Notes: generated from the letters alone by a model not told the origin. A DNA stretch of 64,000 nucleotides from Talpa occidentalis (GCF_014898055.3 NW_023604295.1:72690301-72754300); one strand, 5' to 3'. Numbered from the stretch's first letter, positions 36,949-48,305 are shown. A program made the numbers and translations.

Positions 36949-37984
36949 TTTAATTTTTATTTCAGCCACATTTCAAAATTTTCCACACTTAATCTTGTGC
37001 AAATGAACAATGCTCATATTGTGATTAATTAGAAATTAATGTAATCATATGTCTTAGATATTGTATTGATCTAGCAAACTGGTAGAGGTGACAGAATTTG
37101 CTTTGTGACTAGAAAGCCTGTCTCAGGTTTTCCTTTTGCTAAGCATTGTAACTGGGGGTGGTGGGGGGGTTCGTGGAGAGAATAACTGACATTAAGTGTT
37201 AGAGCTGTTCCTTTCAGTGAAATTTTGTGTCCACACCTATCATTTCTCAGTATCGTTTTCTGCCAGTACAACCCTAGGTGTTAATGTGTATGGAAGCAAT
37301 ATGAAATTATTGTTAGCCACAAAACAGTCCAGACATTTGCTACTAGCAGCAAAGGACATTTCATTTCAGCCATAGATATGGTTTTATAAAGAATTTTTAT
37401 AATGTAGATGGCCAATTTGTGGTGCCTGCCAGAATGTACTAGCACTATACCAGGAACATATAAAGTTTATATGACACTTCACTGATTCCTGAAGTCTTAT
37501 AAGAAGAATCTGATTCCTGCCCACTAATGTCCTTAGAAGAGGTAAAGGAATGTAAAGAAAGAGGAGACAAAGTGATGCCTACTAAAATTTTCTATGTATT
37601 GACTGGATTCCTATATGTAGACTAACCTTTCTGGAGTTTCTCAAAATCAATTGGAAGGAATGTTAGGCTTTAGAACACAATTGTATTATAACTGCAATCA
37701 TGGATATGCTGCATTATATGTGATGTGCAGGTATTTGAAACAGATATTAGTGAAATGTCATTCAGAGCTTTAAGGGATTTAATCTCTTTTTGAAATGAAA
37801 TTCTGCATATTAAAGTGATAGCAAAATTTATCATTATGCATAATAAACCTCCAATAAGCTCATTTCTGATATTCTTTTCTAATTTCAGAATTTTCCCTTC
37901 TAGCTATAAAATGTGTTATTAAAACTTATTGATCAGAAGTGGCTTACATAAACTCAGTCCTCATGAACAATTCAAGCCAGAATG
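36949..37984. other. unassigned sequence
   Basis: Contains a G-rich patch (GGGGGTGGTGGGGGGG, about 37,154-37,169). No family recognised. Confidence 0.5.
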
Positions 37985-38850
37985 TGTGTTAATGGTTCTC
38001 AAGAACTAAGTAATTCCTAGTTATCCCCAAGAAACCTTTAGGATTCTGTTAGCTCAAAACTATTTTCATAACAATACTGTGATATTTTATTTTTTGTCAG
38101 GTTGACATTTACACTGAAGTGGGTGAAACCATAAGCACCATAGTAGGACTCAAAGCAGCATCACCAAATTGTACTAACAACCCAAATTCTCCACCAAGAC
38201 ATTACATGGCTGAAAAACAAAATCCAGTTTTACTGAAAAACATTTGTGATAAGTCTGTAAAAAATTATTTGCATCTTGACTCTTGATTAATTAGCTTTTT
38301 AATATTCAGTGTGATAAAAAAAGAAGTATGCATAAAATGTTTCTGCTACACACTGAACAAAGATTTTTCTCAAGGAAAACAATTTGTGCAATTATTTGAA
38401 TTGTGAGTTGAATTAGCCATTTTATTTTTTCCTCCTGGGATACCATTTCACTTGAGAGAACAACTGTTAGAACATGATATTTGGATTTGACAGCTACTCT
38501 CTAAACATGAAAAGAGTGAATCAGCCTGTCACTTAGAGAGGAAAAAAAACATTGGTATTGCTTACAAGCATTTGGAATTTGGGAAAACTTTCTAGCCCAT
38601 GCTGTCATTGACATTTCCTCTTATTTAAATAATTTTTCTGTGAAATTAATATTAATGAAAAGTTAATTTTATTTGATATTTTATAATAAAATGTCAATGT
38701 TATAACTCAGTGGATAAATATCTTTCCAAATGTAATGGCCATTTTTTTCAAAGAAGAGTATGCCAATCAACTAGGAATAACTAATAAGTATTGACAATTA
38801 AATTTGAAAAAGCATGTATTTATAAGGAAAAACTTTAGAATTTGAAATAA
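37985..38850 (+). pseudogene. decayed hAT DNA-transposon transposase (ZBED5/FAM200-like)
   Basis: The sequence reads, in shifting forward frames, as the middle of a hAT transposase of the kind that gave rise to ZBED5, ZBED8 and FAM200. Around 38,110-38,160 a remnant of the catalytic-core start (GLKAASPNCT, versus IKAVAPNCT-type) is visible. Around 38,300-38,345 is an ILCDEMGSTHK-like stretch, and at 38,375-38,460 SQGKQFVQLFEL then VELA, followed by HLREQL. Near 38,500-38,600 come SE-ACHLER and LEFGKTF, where intact proteins read LEFWKTC. The encoded activity would be cut-and-paste transposition through an RNase H-like DDE domain, but this copy has in-frame stops and frameshifts throughout and lacks a visible BED finger, hAT dimerisation end and terminal inverted repeats. 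It is an old fossil. The family assignment rests on remembered motif order, so a BLASTX search is the decisive test. Confidence 0.72.
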
Positions 38851-40610
38851 ACTTTAAAAATGCCAGTCTTACAGAAAATATCTACTGATAATAAAATAAT
38901 TTGGAAAAACAAATAAAAGTATTGATGTAAATTTCCACCAAGTTAGCAACTCCTTAACTAAATAAAATAATAAAATACTGTAATAAAAAAGGCTTAAAAA
39001 ACTTTAAAAAAGAATATATTTTTAAATCTCAGACATTTTATATTATAAAATATAATGACTATAATAAACCTTCAGTGAAACTGATAAGGATCCATGTTTC
39101 AGGATTTATTTTCTGTTAAAAGGAGAAAATGTCAAGAACAATAATTTAATACATAGTTTATAAATACACAATTACTTTTATAATAGAATAAAAATGCAAC
39201 AAAGCTAAACATATGAATAAAAACAATAATGAGCACTACAGCTTTCTTTAATGCAGTAAAGTGTGATGAATCTTTTTGTCGTAAAAATTTTATATATTGC
39301 TAACTGCTTTATGGCTAGTAAGAGATCACCATTATGAACAGTTATAAAACTTGTCACTTTTTAATGCAGACAGTTCATTTTTACAGAAGCATCCATCAGA
39401 TTTCTTATTCTTCATAATTTTTTGTTGCCTTATGAATATTTCAGTTCTAATGAACATTTATATACCAATTATAAAAGTAAATGCTTTAGACGTAGGATAT
39501 CCAAATGGAACTCTATCAAAAACTTGAATTTCTTAAGAATTTTTAACTTGCAATACCATGGCACAAATAGTTCATAATATTCAATGCACTATTATGCTAT
39601 CTATCATTTAGATAATTCATACTTATCTATATACACTATTTTAAATTTTGTGTATTTTCACAGTGTTCTCTATATAGAATTATTTCTTTATTTGGAAACA
39701 CACAGTTAAAAATTAATTTAACAACTTCTACACATACACATGCTAATGCATCACTTATATTTCTCCCAGCTTTAAGTGGCCAAAGATCAATCTGTCTTTA
39801 TATCCCAGTATTTAAAATAGCTACTAGTACCTTATTGTCTGAACTAGTGTTTCTGAAGGAAATCTTTATCATCAGAATCACCCGGAATGCTTATAAAAGA
39901 ATGGAAAAGGAACAGTCAGGTTCTAAGAGGTATGCTTCTTTTTTAAAGTAATTTAATTATTCTTACAAATAGAATATTTTGAATAGCAGCTCCTAAAGGA
40001 TAAAATAATATAATCTTTAACTTAGTATATAAATCTTTTTATTCAGTCTCTAACCTAATTTTTCCCCTGTTCCATCTACTCAACCTCACACACTCTTGTA
40101 TTCCATAACTTTCAACCCCTAAAGATGTTCAGGTTCTGTCTCAACCTCTCATTTGTTTCTTTGAAGAGAAAGTGAGTAAAAGATTCTTATTGACAAAGTA
40201 AAGACCAGAATCCTTGCTTCCTAATTACATACCTTGATTTATATACACCCTTTGGTTTATTAAAGTCATAAAATAAAGGGGAAGGCATATAATGTGCACA
40301 GTATTTGAAGGAATCCAAAGAAAAACTTCTCTTATGCTTCTGAGAAATTGTACTTCTGAGCTGATTAGAAACTGCAAAGCATTCAATTATGGCTTTTAGG
40401 AAGATTTTTTTTGAAATGTATTGAAACTATATGCCAAATTTAGTTGTTGATATGATGGTTCTCAATGAAATCATAAGTATTTGTTTATAAACCTGCATTT
40501 GTTTATAAATATTTACTTTATTCTGAATTTATACTTTTAAGTTAATCTGTAGACATTAACTCCAAAAATCTCATCTGATTTTCAAATATCCTTGATAATA
40601 TTTAGATATT
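38851..40610. other. very AT-rich unassigned sequence
   Basis: No element recognised. The left part may include further decayed transposon sequence that I cannot align by eye. Confidence 0.45.
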
Positions 40611-40620
40611 CTTAAAACTT

Positions 40621-40855
40621 ATTTTTTTAATTTTTTTAATATTTATTTATGCATACAATAACTGGGGTACAGGCCAGATGTGAGAGGATTCACCAGAGAC
40701 AGTGGGGAACAGAACAGGCAGATTGACCAAGATGCAGTGCTGAGGGGAGCAGCAGGCAAGACAGGAGAGGTCTGCTGCGCCATCTGGGTCACCTCCCTGG
40801 CTGGGGATAGTTTCAGAGGTTGTGTCTTAACCCCTTGCACCACCAGGGAGGCCCC
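40621..40855 (-). mobile_element. tRNA-derived SINE with internal deletions
   Basis: The TATTTATTTATGCATACA tail region and the head complement CACCACCAGGGAGGCCCC are present. Part of the tRNA-like region next to GGCTGGGGATAG is missing. Imperfect TSD CTTAA(A/G)ACTT at 40611 and 40858. Confidence 0.9.
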
Positions 40856-40949
40856 TACTTAAGACTTTAGAAATTAAAATTGAAAGTCAAAACTTTGTAG
40901 GAGTACATTGTTATTTATTATGTGAACAGGAATTAAAATTATTTTATTT

Positions 40950-41245
40950 TAAAAAAACTATTTTTTTACATTGAGATATAATTGACATATCACATCTTAT
41001 TTGCTTCAGATATACACCATGATTTGTTTGATATTTGTATATATTGAGAATTGATCACATTAATTCTAGCTAACATTCACATCACATATAGTTACATGCA
41101 GTCACAAATATTTTTCTTGTGATGAAATTCCAAGTTCCATTATTTTACCAACTTTCAAGTATGAAATACAGAATATTTAAGTATAGTCACCATAGTGTAT
41201 ATTACATCTCTATGGCTTCAATGTTTTTACTGGAAATGTATATCT
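40950..41245 (-). mobile_element. ancient L1 3' end, antisense (L1MA/MB-like)
   Basis: TTGAGATATAATTGACATAT, TTCAGATATACACCATGATT, TGTATATATTGAGAATTGATCAC and TTTTCTTGTGATGA reproduce the order of antisense L1M 3' ends. Confidence 0.75.
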
Positions 41246-41657
41246 GCGAAGGAATTATTTTCAATGATTACTTTTAAACTATTTCTTGACATTGAATGTT
41301 TGCATTTTCTACAATAATTTTTGGTCTATAATCTTTTCCTGCTACTCAATATATCATCATGTCAAGAAATGCTTTTCCAACATTTTCTGAATGTATTACA
41401 AGGTAAGAAATTTTATATGGCAGTAAATGACTACATGCATAGCAAGCAGAATCACCTGGAATGTTGGCAAAGAAAATCCTATGGACCCAAGTTTCTATCA
41501 CTGGAATGTTACAAAATTTGTAATTTAAGAAAAACAATTTTTCATGTTTACCTAAGTAATGCCCTATGGGCAGTTTTAAAAAATACACCAATATACAAGA
41601 ATAAAAAAAAATAAAATATTAATTTTTTAGTATCTAAAACTGGACCAATGAGTTGAT
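41246..41657. other. unassigned sequence
   Basis: Two overlapping short frames (41,321-41,614 forward and 41,346-41,591 reverse) show no known domain. Confidence 0.5.
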
Positions 41658-41668
41658 AGAAAGCATAG

Positions 41669-42084
41669 CTTAGCCAAGGCTTCACCATTTTGTATATCCA
41701 CCATCTTGATATTTTAGTTCTTGCAAAAACTGCATTCTGGAGATAGTTTCAACAGTCACAGCCCTCACCCCATTTGTTGATGTAAAGTCAAACCATCCCC
41801 AGCCGCCAGTGAGGGCAGTCTTATCCATAAACGGGGCTGCATCTCTACCCATCCAATCAGCTTAAGACTATAACCACGCGTGCCAAAATGCACTCTAGTA
41901 GCCAATGGGTGACAACCAGCATGATATGATTTTTGAACCAGTCTGTAACCTTATAAAAAAACCCTGCTTCCCTTGTTTGGGGCTCTCGATCTCTGCCGCT
42001 ACGGAGGTGCGTGTCATGAGCCCGGACTCAAGCCCGTAATAAACTCCTTTGTGTTCTTGCAAAAAAAAAAAAAAAAAAAAAGAA
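41669..42084 (+). mobile_element. ERV LTR U3-R segment ending in poly(A), L1-type insertion
   Basis: The region reads as U3 plus R of a gammaretrovirus-like LTR. CCAAT boxes lie at 41,853-41,857 and 41,902-41,906, and the TATA box TTATAAAAA at 41,951. The likely transcript start is near 41,980, AATAAA is at 42,038-42,043, and the sequence ends 17 bp later at 42,060. No U5 follows. A run of 20 A begins instead (42,061-42,080). The 11-bp repeat AGAAAGCATAG flanks the unit (41,658-41,668 and 42,085-42,095), longer than retroviral integrase makes. This fits the 3' end of an ERV transcript copied in by L1. There are no viral reading frames. Confidence 0.8.
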
Positions 42085-42157
42085 AGAAAGCATAGAGAAC
42101 AATCTGTGGAAGAGCAATAAGCTGGAGAATAATGAAAGTGAAAAACAAAGACACTTT

Positions 42158-42421
42158 GGGCCTCCCCGGTGGTACAGCAGTTGAGCACTGGGTTGCAAAG
42201 CTGCCCGCAGCATCTGCAGCACCAGTTCAATCCCCAGGCAATGGCGAGGGTCCCACAGAGTGCAACAAACCTCTCCTGCTGCCCGCTGCTCCCCTCAGCA
42301 GTGTACTTCATCAGTCTGCCTGCTCTGCTCTCCCCTCTGGCTCTGGTGAATTCTCTCACCCTCCTGCGCTTCCAACTGTACCCAGTGTTTGTATAAATAA
42401 ATAAATAAATAAATAAATCTT

Positions 42422-42446
<25 letters not shown>
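42158..42446 (+). mobile_element. tRNA-derived SINE, recent
   Basis: Head GGGCCTCCCCGGTGGTACAG and tail (AAAT)n CTTAAAA followed by (AAAAG)n. The 18-bp perfect TSD GAAAAACAAAGACACTTT is at 42140-42157 and 42447-42464. Confidence 0.96.
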
Positions 42447-42452
<6 letters not shown>

Positions 42453-42464
42453 CAAAGACACTTT

Positions 42465-43695
42465 CAGAAGTTCAAACTGAGAAGAGAGGAAATGCCAAAA
42501 AAAAAAAAAAGAAAAGAAAAGAGAAAAAAGAAAACTTTTAAATTTTGCTTAACATTTGCCTGGATTGTAGACATGGATGCTACATGTTATGGACCCTGTT
42601 TTTCTCTTCAGAGCTGTGGAAAGTCATTTGTAAGTTTTAATTTTGCATTATAATTTATAATTGCATTATAATTTAATGAGATTAAAAACTAGTTTTTGGA
42701 TATATTTCAGTGTTTGATTAGGAATATATGGCAGTATTTTTGATAAAAGATGATCCCTTTTTCTGTTGAGAGGATGGATAGTGATATAGAAGAGTCAAGA
42801 AATCCAAGATTTGCAATATTACTAAAGATAATTTAAAAGAGAATTCAATATGACCGATATGAGTCTATAGAATACTTTTTATCAGGAAAAAAAGTGAATA
42901 ATTCATATAAAAGCTACATTTCTTCGTTTGAGACTTATGCACTTATGAAAAATGTTATTCTCCTGGAATGAAATAAGTGCATTGATTTTCCTTCTGTGCA
43001 TCTTAAGTATATTGAATGATCAAATCACTATAAAGTTAACTGTCAAAATATTATAAGCTATGAGGAAAAATGAAAAAAATGCATGCAACTAATATACAAC
43101 CAGCTTATGGTTAAAGACAGTGTTGACCAAATCTCTCAATATCTCTCTTTGACCAAGTGACTTTAAAGTGTAACCAAAGCTGTGAACAAATGCCTTTTAA
43201 ATTAATATACTCATACTTAATAAATAATTATATTCCACAAAAGATATGAATAATGTCATCGCCAATGATTAAAAATATCTAGAAGGGCAGATTATTAAAA
43301 TAAATTAAGAGAAAACCATATATTCAAAGATGTGTATACATTTTCTTTTTAGATACAAAGTTATTGGGATAATGTTTTTTGAATGAATATGGAAGTTGAC
43401 TGGAAAGATTAAAGACTCAGATTTTAAATTATTTGAGCACTGGGTTGGGAGAGGTAGTTTTTTTGAATACCCATGCACAAACAGAAAGCTCAAATACTCA
43501 AGTGACCTAAGATAAACAAAATAGTAAACTGGCAAGAATAGAAAGAACATTAAAGTCTTGTAACATAATTTTTTTGCGAATTTTGAAGCATCAGATTAAC
43601 ATTACTTCTAGGTAAAGTAAATAATTTTATCTCATTTTCCATTTGAAGTTTGAAACTGACAATATGGTTATTGTTTTGAATAGTCATTACTCATC
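42465..43695. other. unassigned sequence with a purine-rich start
   Basis: It begins with an A/G-rich block (42,475-42,537, A runs and GAAAA units). Nothing else is recognised. Confidence 0.5.
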
Positions 43696-43699
43696 ACCT

Positions 43700-43880
43700 A
43701 TAGGTCGAGCTGTGTCCTTGAAAAGATTTATATTGAAGCCTTAACCTTTGATACTTCAAATTGTAATCTTATTAGGAAATATGATTTTTATAAAGGTAAT
43801 TGAGTTTAAAATAGTAAGTTTAGAAAGGGCCCTCATGCAATATTACTGGTGTCCTTTTACAAAGATGACATTTGGACACT
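43700..43880 (+). mobile_element. MaLR LTR (MLT1-like), partial
   Basis: CCTTGAAAAGATTTATATTGAAGCC, AACCTTTGATA, GGGCCCTCATGCAATATTAC and TGGTGTCCTTTTACAAAGATG match the 5' half of MLT1A-type LTRs, forward. It appears interrupted after about 43,880. Confidence 0.7.
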
Positions 43881-43929
43881 GTAGGAGCAGGAAGGTCACT
43901 GAGCAGGATATCTATGATCTGGCAGATGG

Positions 43930-44350
43930 GTAAAGGAGGAGTCCTGGAGCCCTACGTGGGTTTCTCAGGCTTTTATTGAGCTTTACATGTGGTGTGGCAA
44001 AAAGGTACACGGCAGGTAGGGGTGCTGGGGGGCCAGGAGGCTGGGAGGCCTCCAGACCCCTAGCAAGTCTTCACTCTGGGCTTCTCAGGCATTCTTTCTA
44101 TCTTCTTTGCTGCTGCTTTCCTGATTCTGCTTCTTTTGGTGACTATCTCAATACTCCTCCCATGGCCCACAGAAGTAAACAAGACAAAGCTTGCAACAAT
44201 GTAACAACTGCAGATGCCCCATCAGGCAGGGCAATTCTAATGGTGGGAGGGCAGAAAAGCCTGAAAACCATTTACCAAACCATTTACCCTTCAGACACAG
44301 AGATGAATCTCCACAGAGAGAAGATTTTGGGAAGAAATACAGGGAAAATG
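43930..44350 (-). mobile_element. possible ERV LTR, antisense
   Basis: On the reverse strand a polyadenylation block (CTCAATAAAAGCCTGAGAAA, about 43,959-43,982) precedes U5-like sequence, as in retroviral R-U5. The segment is GC-richer than its surroundings and lies between MLT1-like sequence and a SINE. No boundaries or flanking repeats were secured. The 142-codon forward frame at 43,976-44,404 runs antisense to this LTR and into the SINE, so I do not call it a gene. Confidence 0.4.
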
Positions 44351-44372
44351 TTAAGTAAAAATGAAGGCAGAG

Positions 44373-44633
44373 GGCCTCCCCTGTGGGGCAAGGCAAGGGG
44401 TTAAGATGCAGCACAATGAAGCTCTCAGCGGCCAGGGCAGCATGAGTCCATCACCAGCCAGGGAGGTGGCCTACATGGAACAGCAGACCTCTCCTGTGTC
44501 ACCCAGTGCTCCCCTTAGCAGTGTATTTCAGTCAGTCTGCCTGTTCTGCTCCCCACTCTGTCTCAGGTGAGAGGACTGTCTGTACCCCAGCTCTTGTATG
44601 CATAAATAAATAAATCTTTAAAAAAAAAGAAAG
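44373..44633 (+). mobile_element. tRNA-derived SINE
   Basis: Head GGCCTCCCCTGTGGGGCAAG. The perfect 15-bp TSD AAAATGAAGGCAGAG is at 44358-44372 and 44634-44648. A short deletion removes the CCTCTGGCC part before TGTACCCCAG. Confidence 0.95.
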
Positions 44634-44648
44634 AAAATGAAGGCAGAG

Positions 44649-45221
44649 ACTTGAGAGATACATGAACAAAGGAAGGAAGGCCAAAGGTTGGGAACAGACC
44701 ACCAGAAACTGGGAAGGGATGATATCTGTTCTTTTAAGTCTTGGAAGTTTTGGTACTTCATTATACCAAATTAGAAAACTAAAACAGAGAAAATATATTT
44801 ACTCCAGAATACTGACATATTGAAGAAACACTTCCCTAACACCAATGTAATATTTCACACAAATTGAATATCGCTATTTAAAATACCATTAATTATAGAA
44901 AACATTACTATAAAATATAGCCATCATGGCCACCATTCAAATCTTTGAGCACACACTTAATTAACATTACAGAGTAAGTGTTATGATTTGAACTTAACTC
45001 TGGCTTTATTAGTTCTAAAGGATTATGCTATAAAATTCATCTAGGTCAAATTAGCATAAAAAGTTTAAGTTCTTTGAATTCATGCTCTATGTCTAAGTCA
45101 CTTGGGAATATTTTTTCCAAAACTTGCATTGTGTCTTATATTAATGATATTTAACAAATAATTGGATGAATTAGACAAAGTAGAACTATAAGCAGGGGGA
45201 AAATTGTCATTCTTAATTTTT
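44649..45221. other. unassigned sequence
   Basis: The first 100 bp may continue the interrupted MLT1-like LTR. The rest is unrecognised. Confidence 0.4.
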
Positions 45222-45239
45222 AAAAAGTGGAATTTCTAA

Positions 45240-45383
45240 GTGAAAATCAAAATCAACAAAAAACTATGAGCCAGAGACACTTTTTGGGGGGTGGGGGGTG
45301 GGGGGCGGGAGGGGAGGGATTGAGGTCAAAATGGGGGGGTTGCAATTGTATGGGGAATATAAAAATAAAATCTATTATTTAAA
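45240..45383 (+). mobile_element. very short L1 insertion (3' UTR only) with G-rich tract
   Basis: 144 bp of L1 3' UTR (same family as the copy at 17.3 kb) with tail AAAATAAAATC...AAAAAAA. The perfect 18-bp TSD AAAAAGTGGAATTTCTAA is at 45222-45239 and 45384-45401. The polypurine tract at 45,286-45,318 contains at least five G runs of three or more. Confidence 0.93.
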
Positions 45384-45401
45384 AAAAAGTGGAATTTCTA
45401 A

Positions 45402-45925
45402 AATATAGTTAAATATATATTTTGAATTATACAAGAAATAGATATATAAAGCAGATCTAGTAACTTATACTGTTTTTGGTTTTAGAAAATATGTACACAG
45501 GGATTTATTTTGTGATAAAATCTGACATTTTTCCCTCTGGTCAGAAGAATTTTAGTTATAAATCCTTAACAGAAAGATTTTTATTGTGGATACTTTATTT
45601 TATATTGGATAACAACTTTCATTTTCTAAATTAATAATAATTATTAAAAAAAAAACCTGCTAGCTTTTCTGCTTGACCCTAAGGGCCACATTTTTTTTTC
45701 ACCCTTAGCAGGACAATTAGTTCCATTAATAAGAGTAAAGATAATAAAACAAGCAAGGTCTTTCCTAGGGTTTTCTCTTACTCAAGGTATTTTCTCTGTG
45801 GATCATTTTGAAAAGTTGTGGTCCAAAACACATTGTCATATTTCACTTAGTTTAAAAAAAGTAAACAAACATGTCTCATGTAACAACAGACATAGTCTTG
45901 AAAAAGATTGTAATCCAAAAAAAAA
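45402..45925. other. unassigned sequence
   Basis: No element recognised. Confidence 0.45.
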
Positions 45926-45929
45926 TAGT

Positions 45930-46081
45930 CAAAGTGATGTCATTTTTGGAGGCTGGGGGGTTTGGAGTGCAGGGTCCTTGGGTTCACTCTGGGAAAGGTT
46001 TCACCAATCCTCCCCTTTTAGCAATGTGCAGCGAGTTTCCCAGGCGAGTTTTTCCACAAGGCAGAGACTTTAGTTAATATT
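45930..46081. other. GC-richer segment, possibly ERV-derived
   Basis: A compositional shift begins near 45,945 (GGAGGCTGGGGGGTTTGG, then GGGTCCTTGGGTTCACTCTG). It lies next to the LTR-like block but I cannot name a family. Frames of 68-91 codons here show no domain. Confidence 0.3.
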
Positions 46082-46091
46082 TAAAGGGCAG

Positions 46092-46360
46092 GGCCTCCCT
46101 GGTGGCCCAGGCAATTGAGCACAGTGCCGTGAAGCTGTCCGCAGCCTCTGCAGTGCCAGTTCAATCGCTGCTGGCCTCAGAGCAACCCACATGGTGCGCA
46201 GACCTCTCCTGTCACATCCGCTGCTCCCCTCAGCAGTGTATTTCGTCAGTCTGCCTGTTCTGTTCCCTGCTCTGTCTCTGGTGGATCCTCTCACCCTCCC
46301 GCGCATCTGACCTGCACCCTGGCTCTTGTATTTAAAAAAATAAAAATAAATAAAATAAAA
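46092..46360 (+). mobile_element. tRNA-derived SINE
   Basis: Head GGCCTCCCTGGTGGCCCAGG. The tail lacks a clear TCTTT and is (AAATA)n. The TSD TAAAGGGCAG is at 46082-46091 and 46361-46370. Confidence 0.94.
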
Positions 46361-46965
46361 TAAAGGGCAGGTTTATTAAGGAAAGGGACAGAAGAGTAAA
46401 AGACACTTGCATAGACACAAGCGGCTGATGATCTGCCCCAAAAGAGGCAGATTTGCTGAGAGAGGCCCGCATGGTTGCAGGCAGGCGATCTTGTGGCCTC
46501 AGCTGAGGGAGGTCAGTGAACAGAAGCGCTGGCCAGCATGTACAGGGCATGGGCAGGCAGGAGGCTGCTGCCCTGCAGAGGGAGAGAGCTGATGAAAAGA
46601 GTCACCTGCTTAGTCACAGGTGGGCAGAGGGAGTGCTGCCCCCGCCAGTGGGGAGACTGCACTGATATAGTCTTCTGTTTGGGAGGGGCTCCACTCTTTG
46701 TGAGCTGTCAGTTTGTTGCTAATTTTGGGTAACTATGTAGAATTTGAAAGGGACCCGAGAGTCTACAATGGGCTCAATCTCCATATCTTTATCTTTGGGG
46801 TCTGTTGGGTTCAGTCTCCTGGACCTGTGCTCTGAACAGCAGTTGGATACCTGCTTGGATGTTATGCTTTGTAATCTAGGTGTCTGTGCCTGGGGACACT
46901 AGTGTCCACAACTGTGTAGATGGTTATGCTAATGTCTTCCGCTTCCCTCCCCACCACACACACAC
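46361..46965 (-). mobile_element. possible ERV LTR, antisense
   Basis: A reverse-strand polyadenylation signal (AATAAA at 46,372-46,377) lies beside about 600 bp of GC-rich sequence unlike the AT-rich background. The SINE inserted at its end obscures the boundary. No protein frame is convincing. Confidence 0.35.
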
Positions 46966-47421
46966 ACCTCCTTGTGTGAGCCAGGTTTCTGGTCTTGTGG
47001 CACCTCCTTTTTGAGTTTTTTTTTTTTTTTTCCTATTCTTGTCCTCCATTAGACTCATTACCAAAGCTGCTGGAGGCACTGTCAATCTCCTTTGAGGCTG
47101 AAAGATGCCCTCCAAAGCAAGAACTTCCGCATCCAAGGTCATGCCTCTTCCTAAGGCACTTGTATTCAAAATTGGGTTAATGCAGGGGTTAAAAATCTGA
47201 CCATCTAAGCCCAATTGGAAAGATCTATGAAAGTTCATCCTTGCTACACGTTTTATTGTGTTTGCCACTGGACTTTCAATACAAGTTAATTTTTCTATCT
47301 GCCTTATTCTGCTTCTTTCCTCTCCCTTTTGTAGGTGTTTATCCCAGGGGCATGCTAAGGAACACACTGCATGCTAAACTGCACCTCAAAATCTGCTTTC
47401 TAGGGAATACAACCTGAGACA
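46966..47421 (+). mobile_element. ERVL-type LTR (3' end at primer-binding site)
   Basis: The unit ends ...CCTGAGACA (47,421) and is followed by TTGGTATAAGGAGTGG (47,422-47,437). That resembles the tRNA-Leu primer-binding site of ERVL elements (TGGTACCAGGAGTGG). The 5' boundary is uncertain. The 147-codon reverse frame at 46,924-47,367 runs antisense through this LTR. Confidence 0.55.
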
Positions 47422-47860
47422 TTGGTATAAGGAGTGGTCTGGGAAAACAGGAACTTAAAGGGATTTTGATTGCTTCTCATACAGTCTGATGGGAAATCAT
47501 CAGATTCTTATTATTTGTGGGAAGTAGTATATGGAGAGTTTCTATGATAAACAGAAGACCATTTCTTACATTTTAACACTGACAAATTGGTATAGACTCT
47601 TTGGGGTTTCCTTGTCCCAGTTGCATTATATAATGGAGGATTCTCCACACCTGCAAGAAATTATTGGCCACCAGCAGGGTGTCTGAGAATTGAACACAAT
47701 TCAGCTCAGTCATGATGCTATTTTCCTAGAATATCAGGTTTCCACAGGTGAAGGGCTGAGTCTCTAAAGAACATCAGAAGCTTGCTGAAAGCTCAGGCTG
47801 TCTCCATGCTTCTGACCACAGGCTACAAATCAGAGCTTACCAGAGCCACTGCCTCAGGTT
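47422..47860 (+). mobile_element. possible ERVL leader/internal remnant
   Basis: Sequence directly after the putative primer-binding site. It has no recognisable gag or pol frame and is assigned by position only. Confidence 0.35.
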
Positions 47861-47861
47861 G

Positions 47862-48305
47862 GATTAATTTGCTAGAGAACTTAGGAAACTCAGTAGAACA
47901 CAGATTTATTACAAATGATATTAAAGGGTATGAATCATGGAAGCTGGAGGTGTTCTTACACTCAACTAGAAGCTCTATCCTTCTTTGGGGATTTTAGAAT
48001 GCTGTATTACATGGGTAGGCTTGTTTAAATCACTGGCCATTGACAATTGGAATTCAACCTCCACCCCAGTCTCCTCAACTGGAAATCAGGAGTTTGAATT
48101 GAAAGTTCCACTTTTATTCCTTTGGTTTCCCTACCACCCAGTCCCCAAACATAGGTATTTTCAAAAAATTATCTTCATTAACATAACAAGAGAAACATTT
48201 AACAATTTCAACACTTAGAAATTCTAAGACTTTTGGGAGCTATGAATGAAGACCGAATAAGTATGACCAAAAGTATTTATCTCTTGTATATACAATATCA
48301 CAGAT
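47862..48305 (-). mobile_element. ERV LTR, antisense, old
   Basis: TTTGCTAGAGAACTTAGGAAACTC, TTTATTACAAATGATATTAAAGG, AAATCACTGGCCATTGACAATTGG, TTAACATAACAAGAG and TTTTGGGAGCTATGA keep the order of a common mammalian LTR in reverse. Its polyadenylation signal complement is TTTATT at about 47,903. Short frames at 47,782-48,218 are inside it. Confidence 0.6.

Noticed and set aside
37154..37169. G-quadruplex candidate
   Set aside because: It has too few separated G runs (two long blocks) for a standard four-run motif.
41895..42359. 154-codon reverse open frame, the longest in the window
   Set aside because: It runs antisense through the SINE at 42,158 and the poly(A) of the LTR unit. Its F-run is the A tract, and no domain is present.
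43976..44404. 142-codon forward open frame in GC-richer DNA
   Set aside because: It crosses a probable antisense LTR and enters a SINE. No domain or gene context.
46924..47367. 147-codon reverse open frame
   Set aside because: It lies antisense to an ERVL-type LTR with a Lys-run from a T tract. There is no protein family signature.
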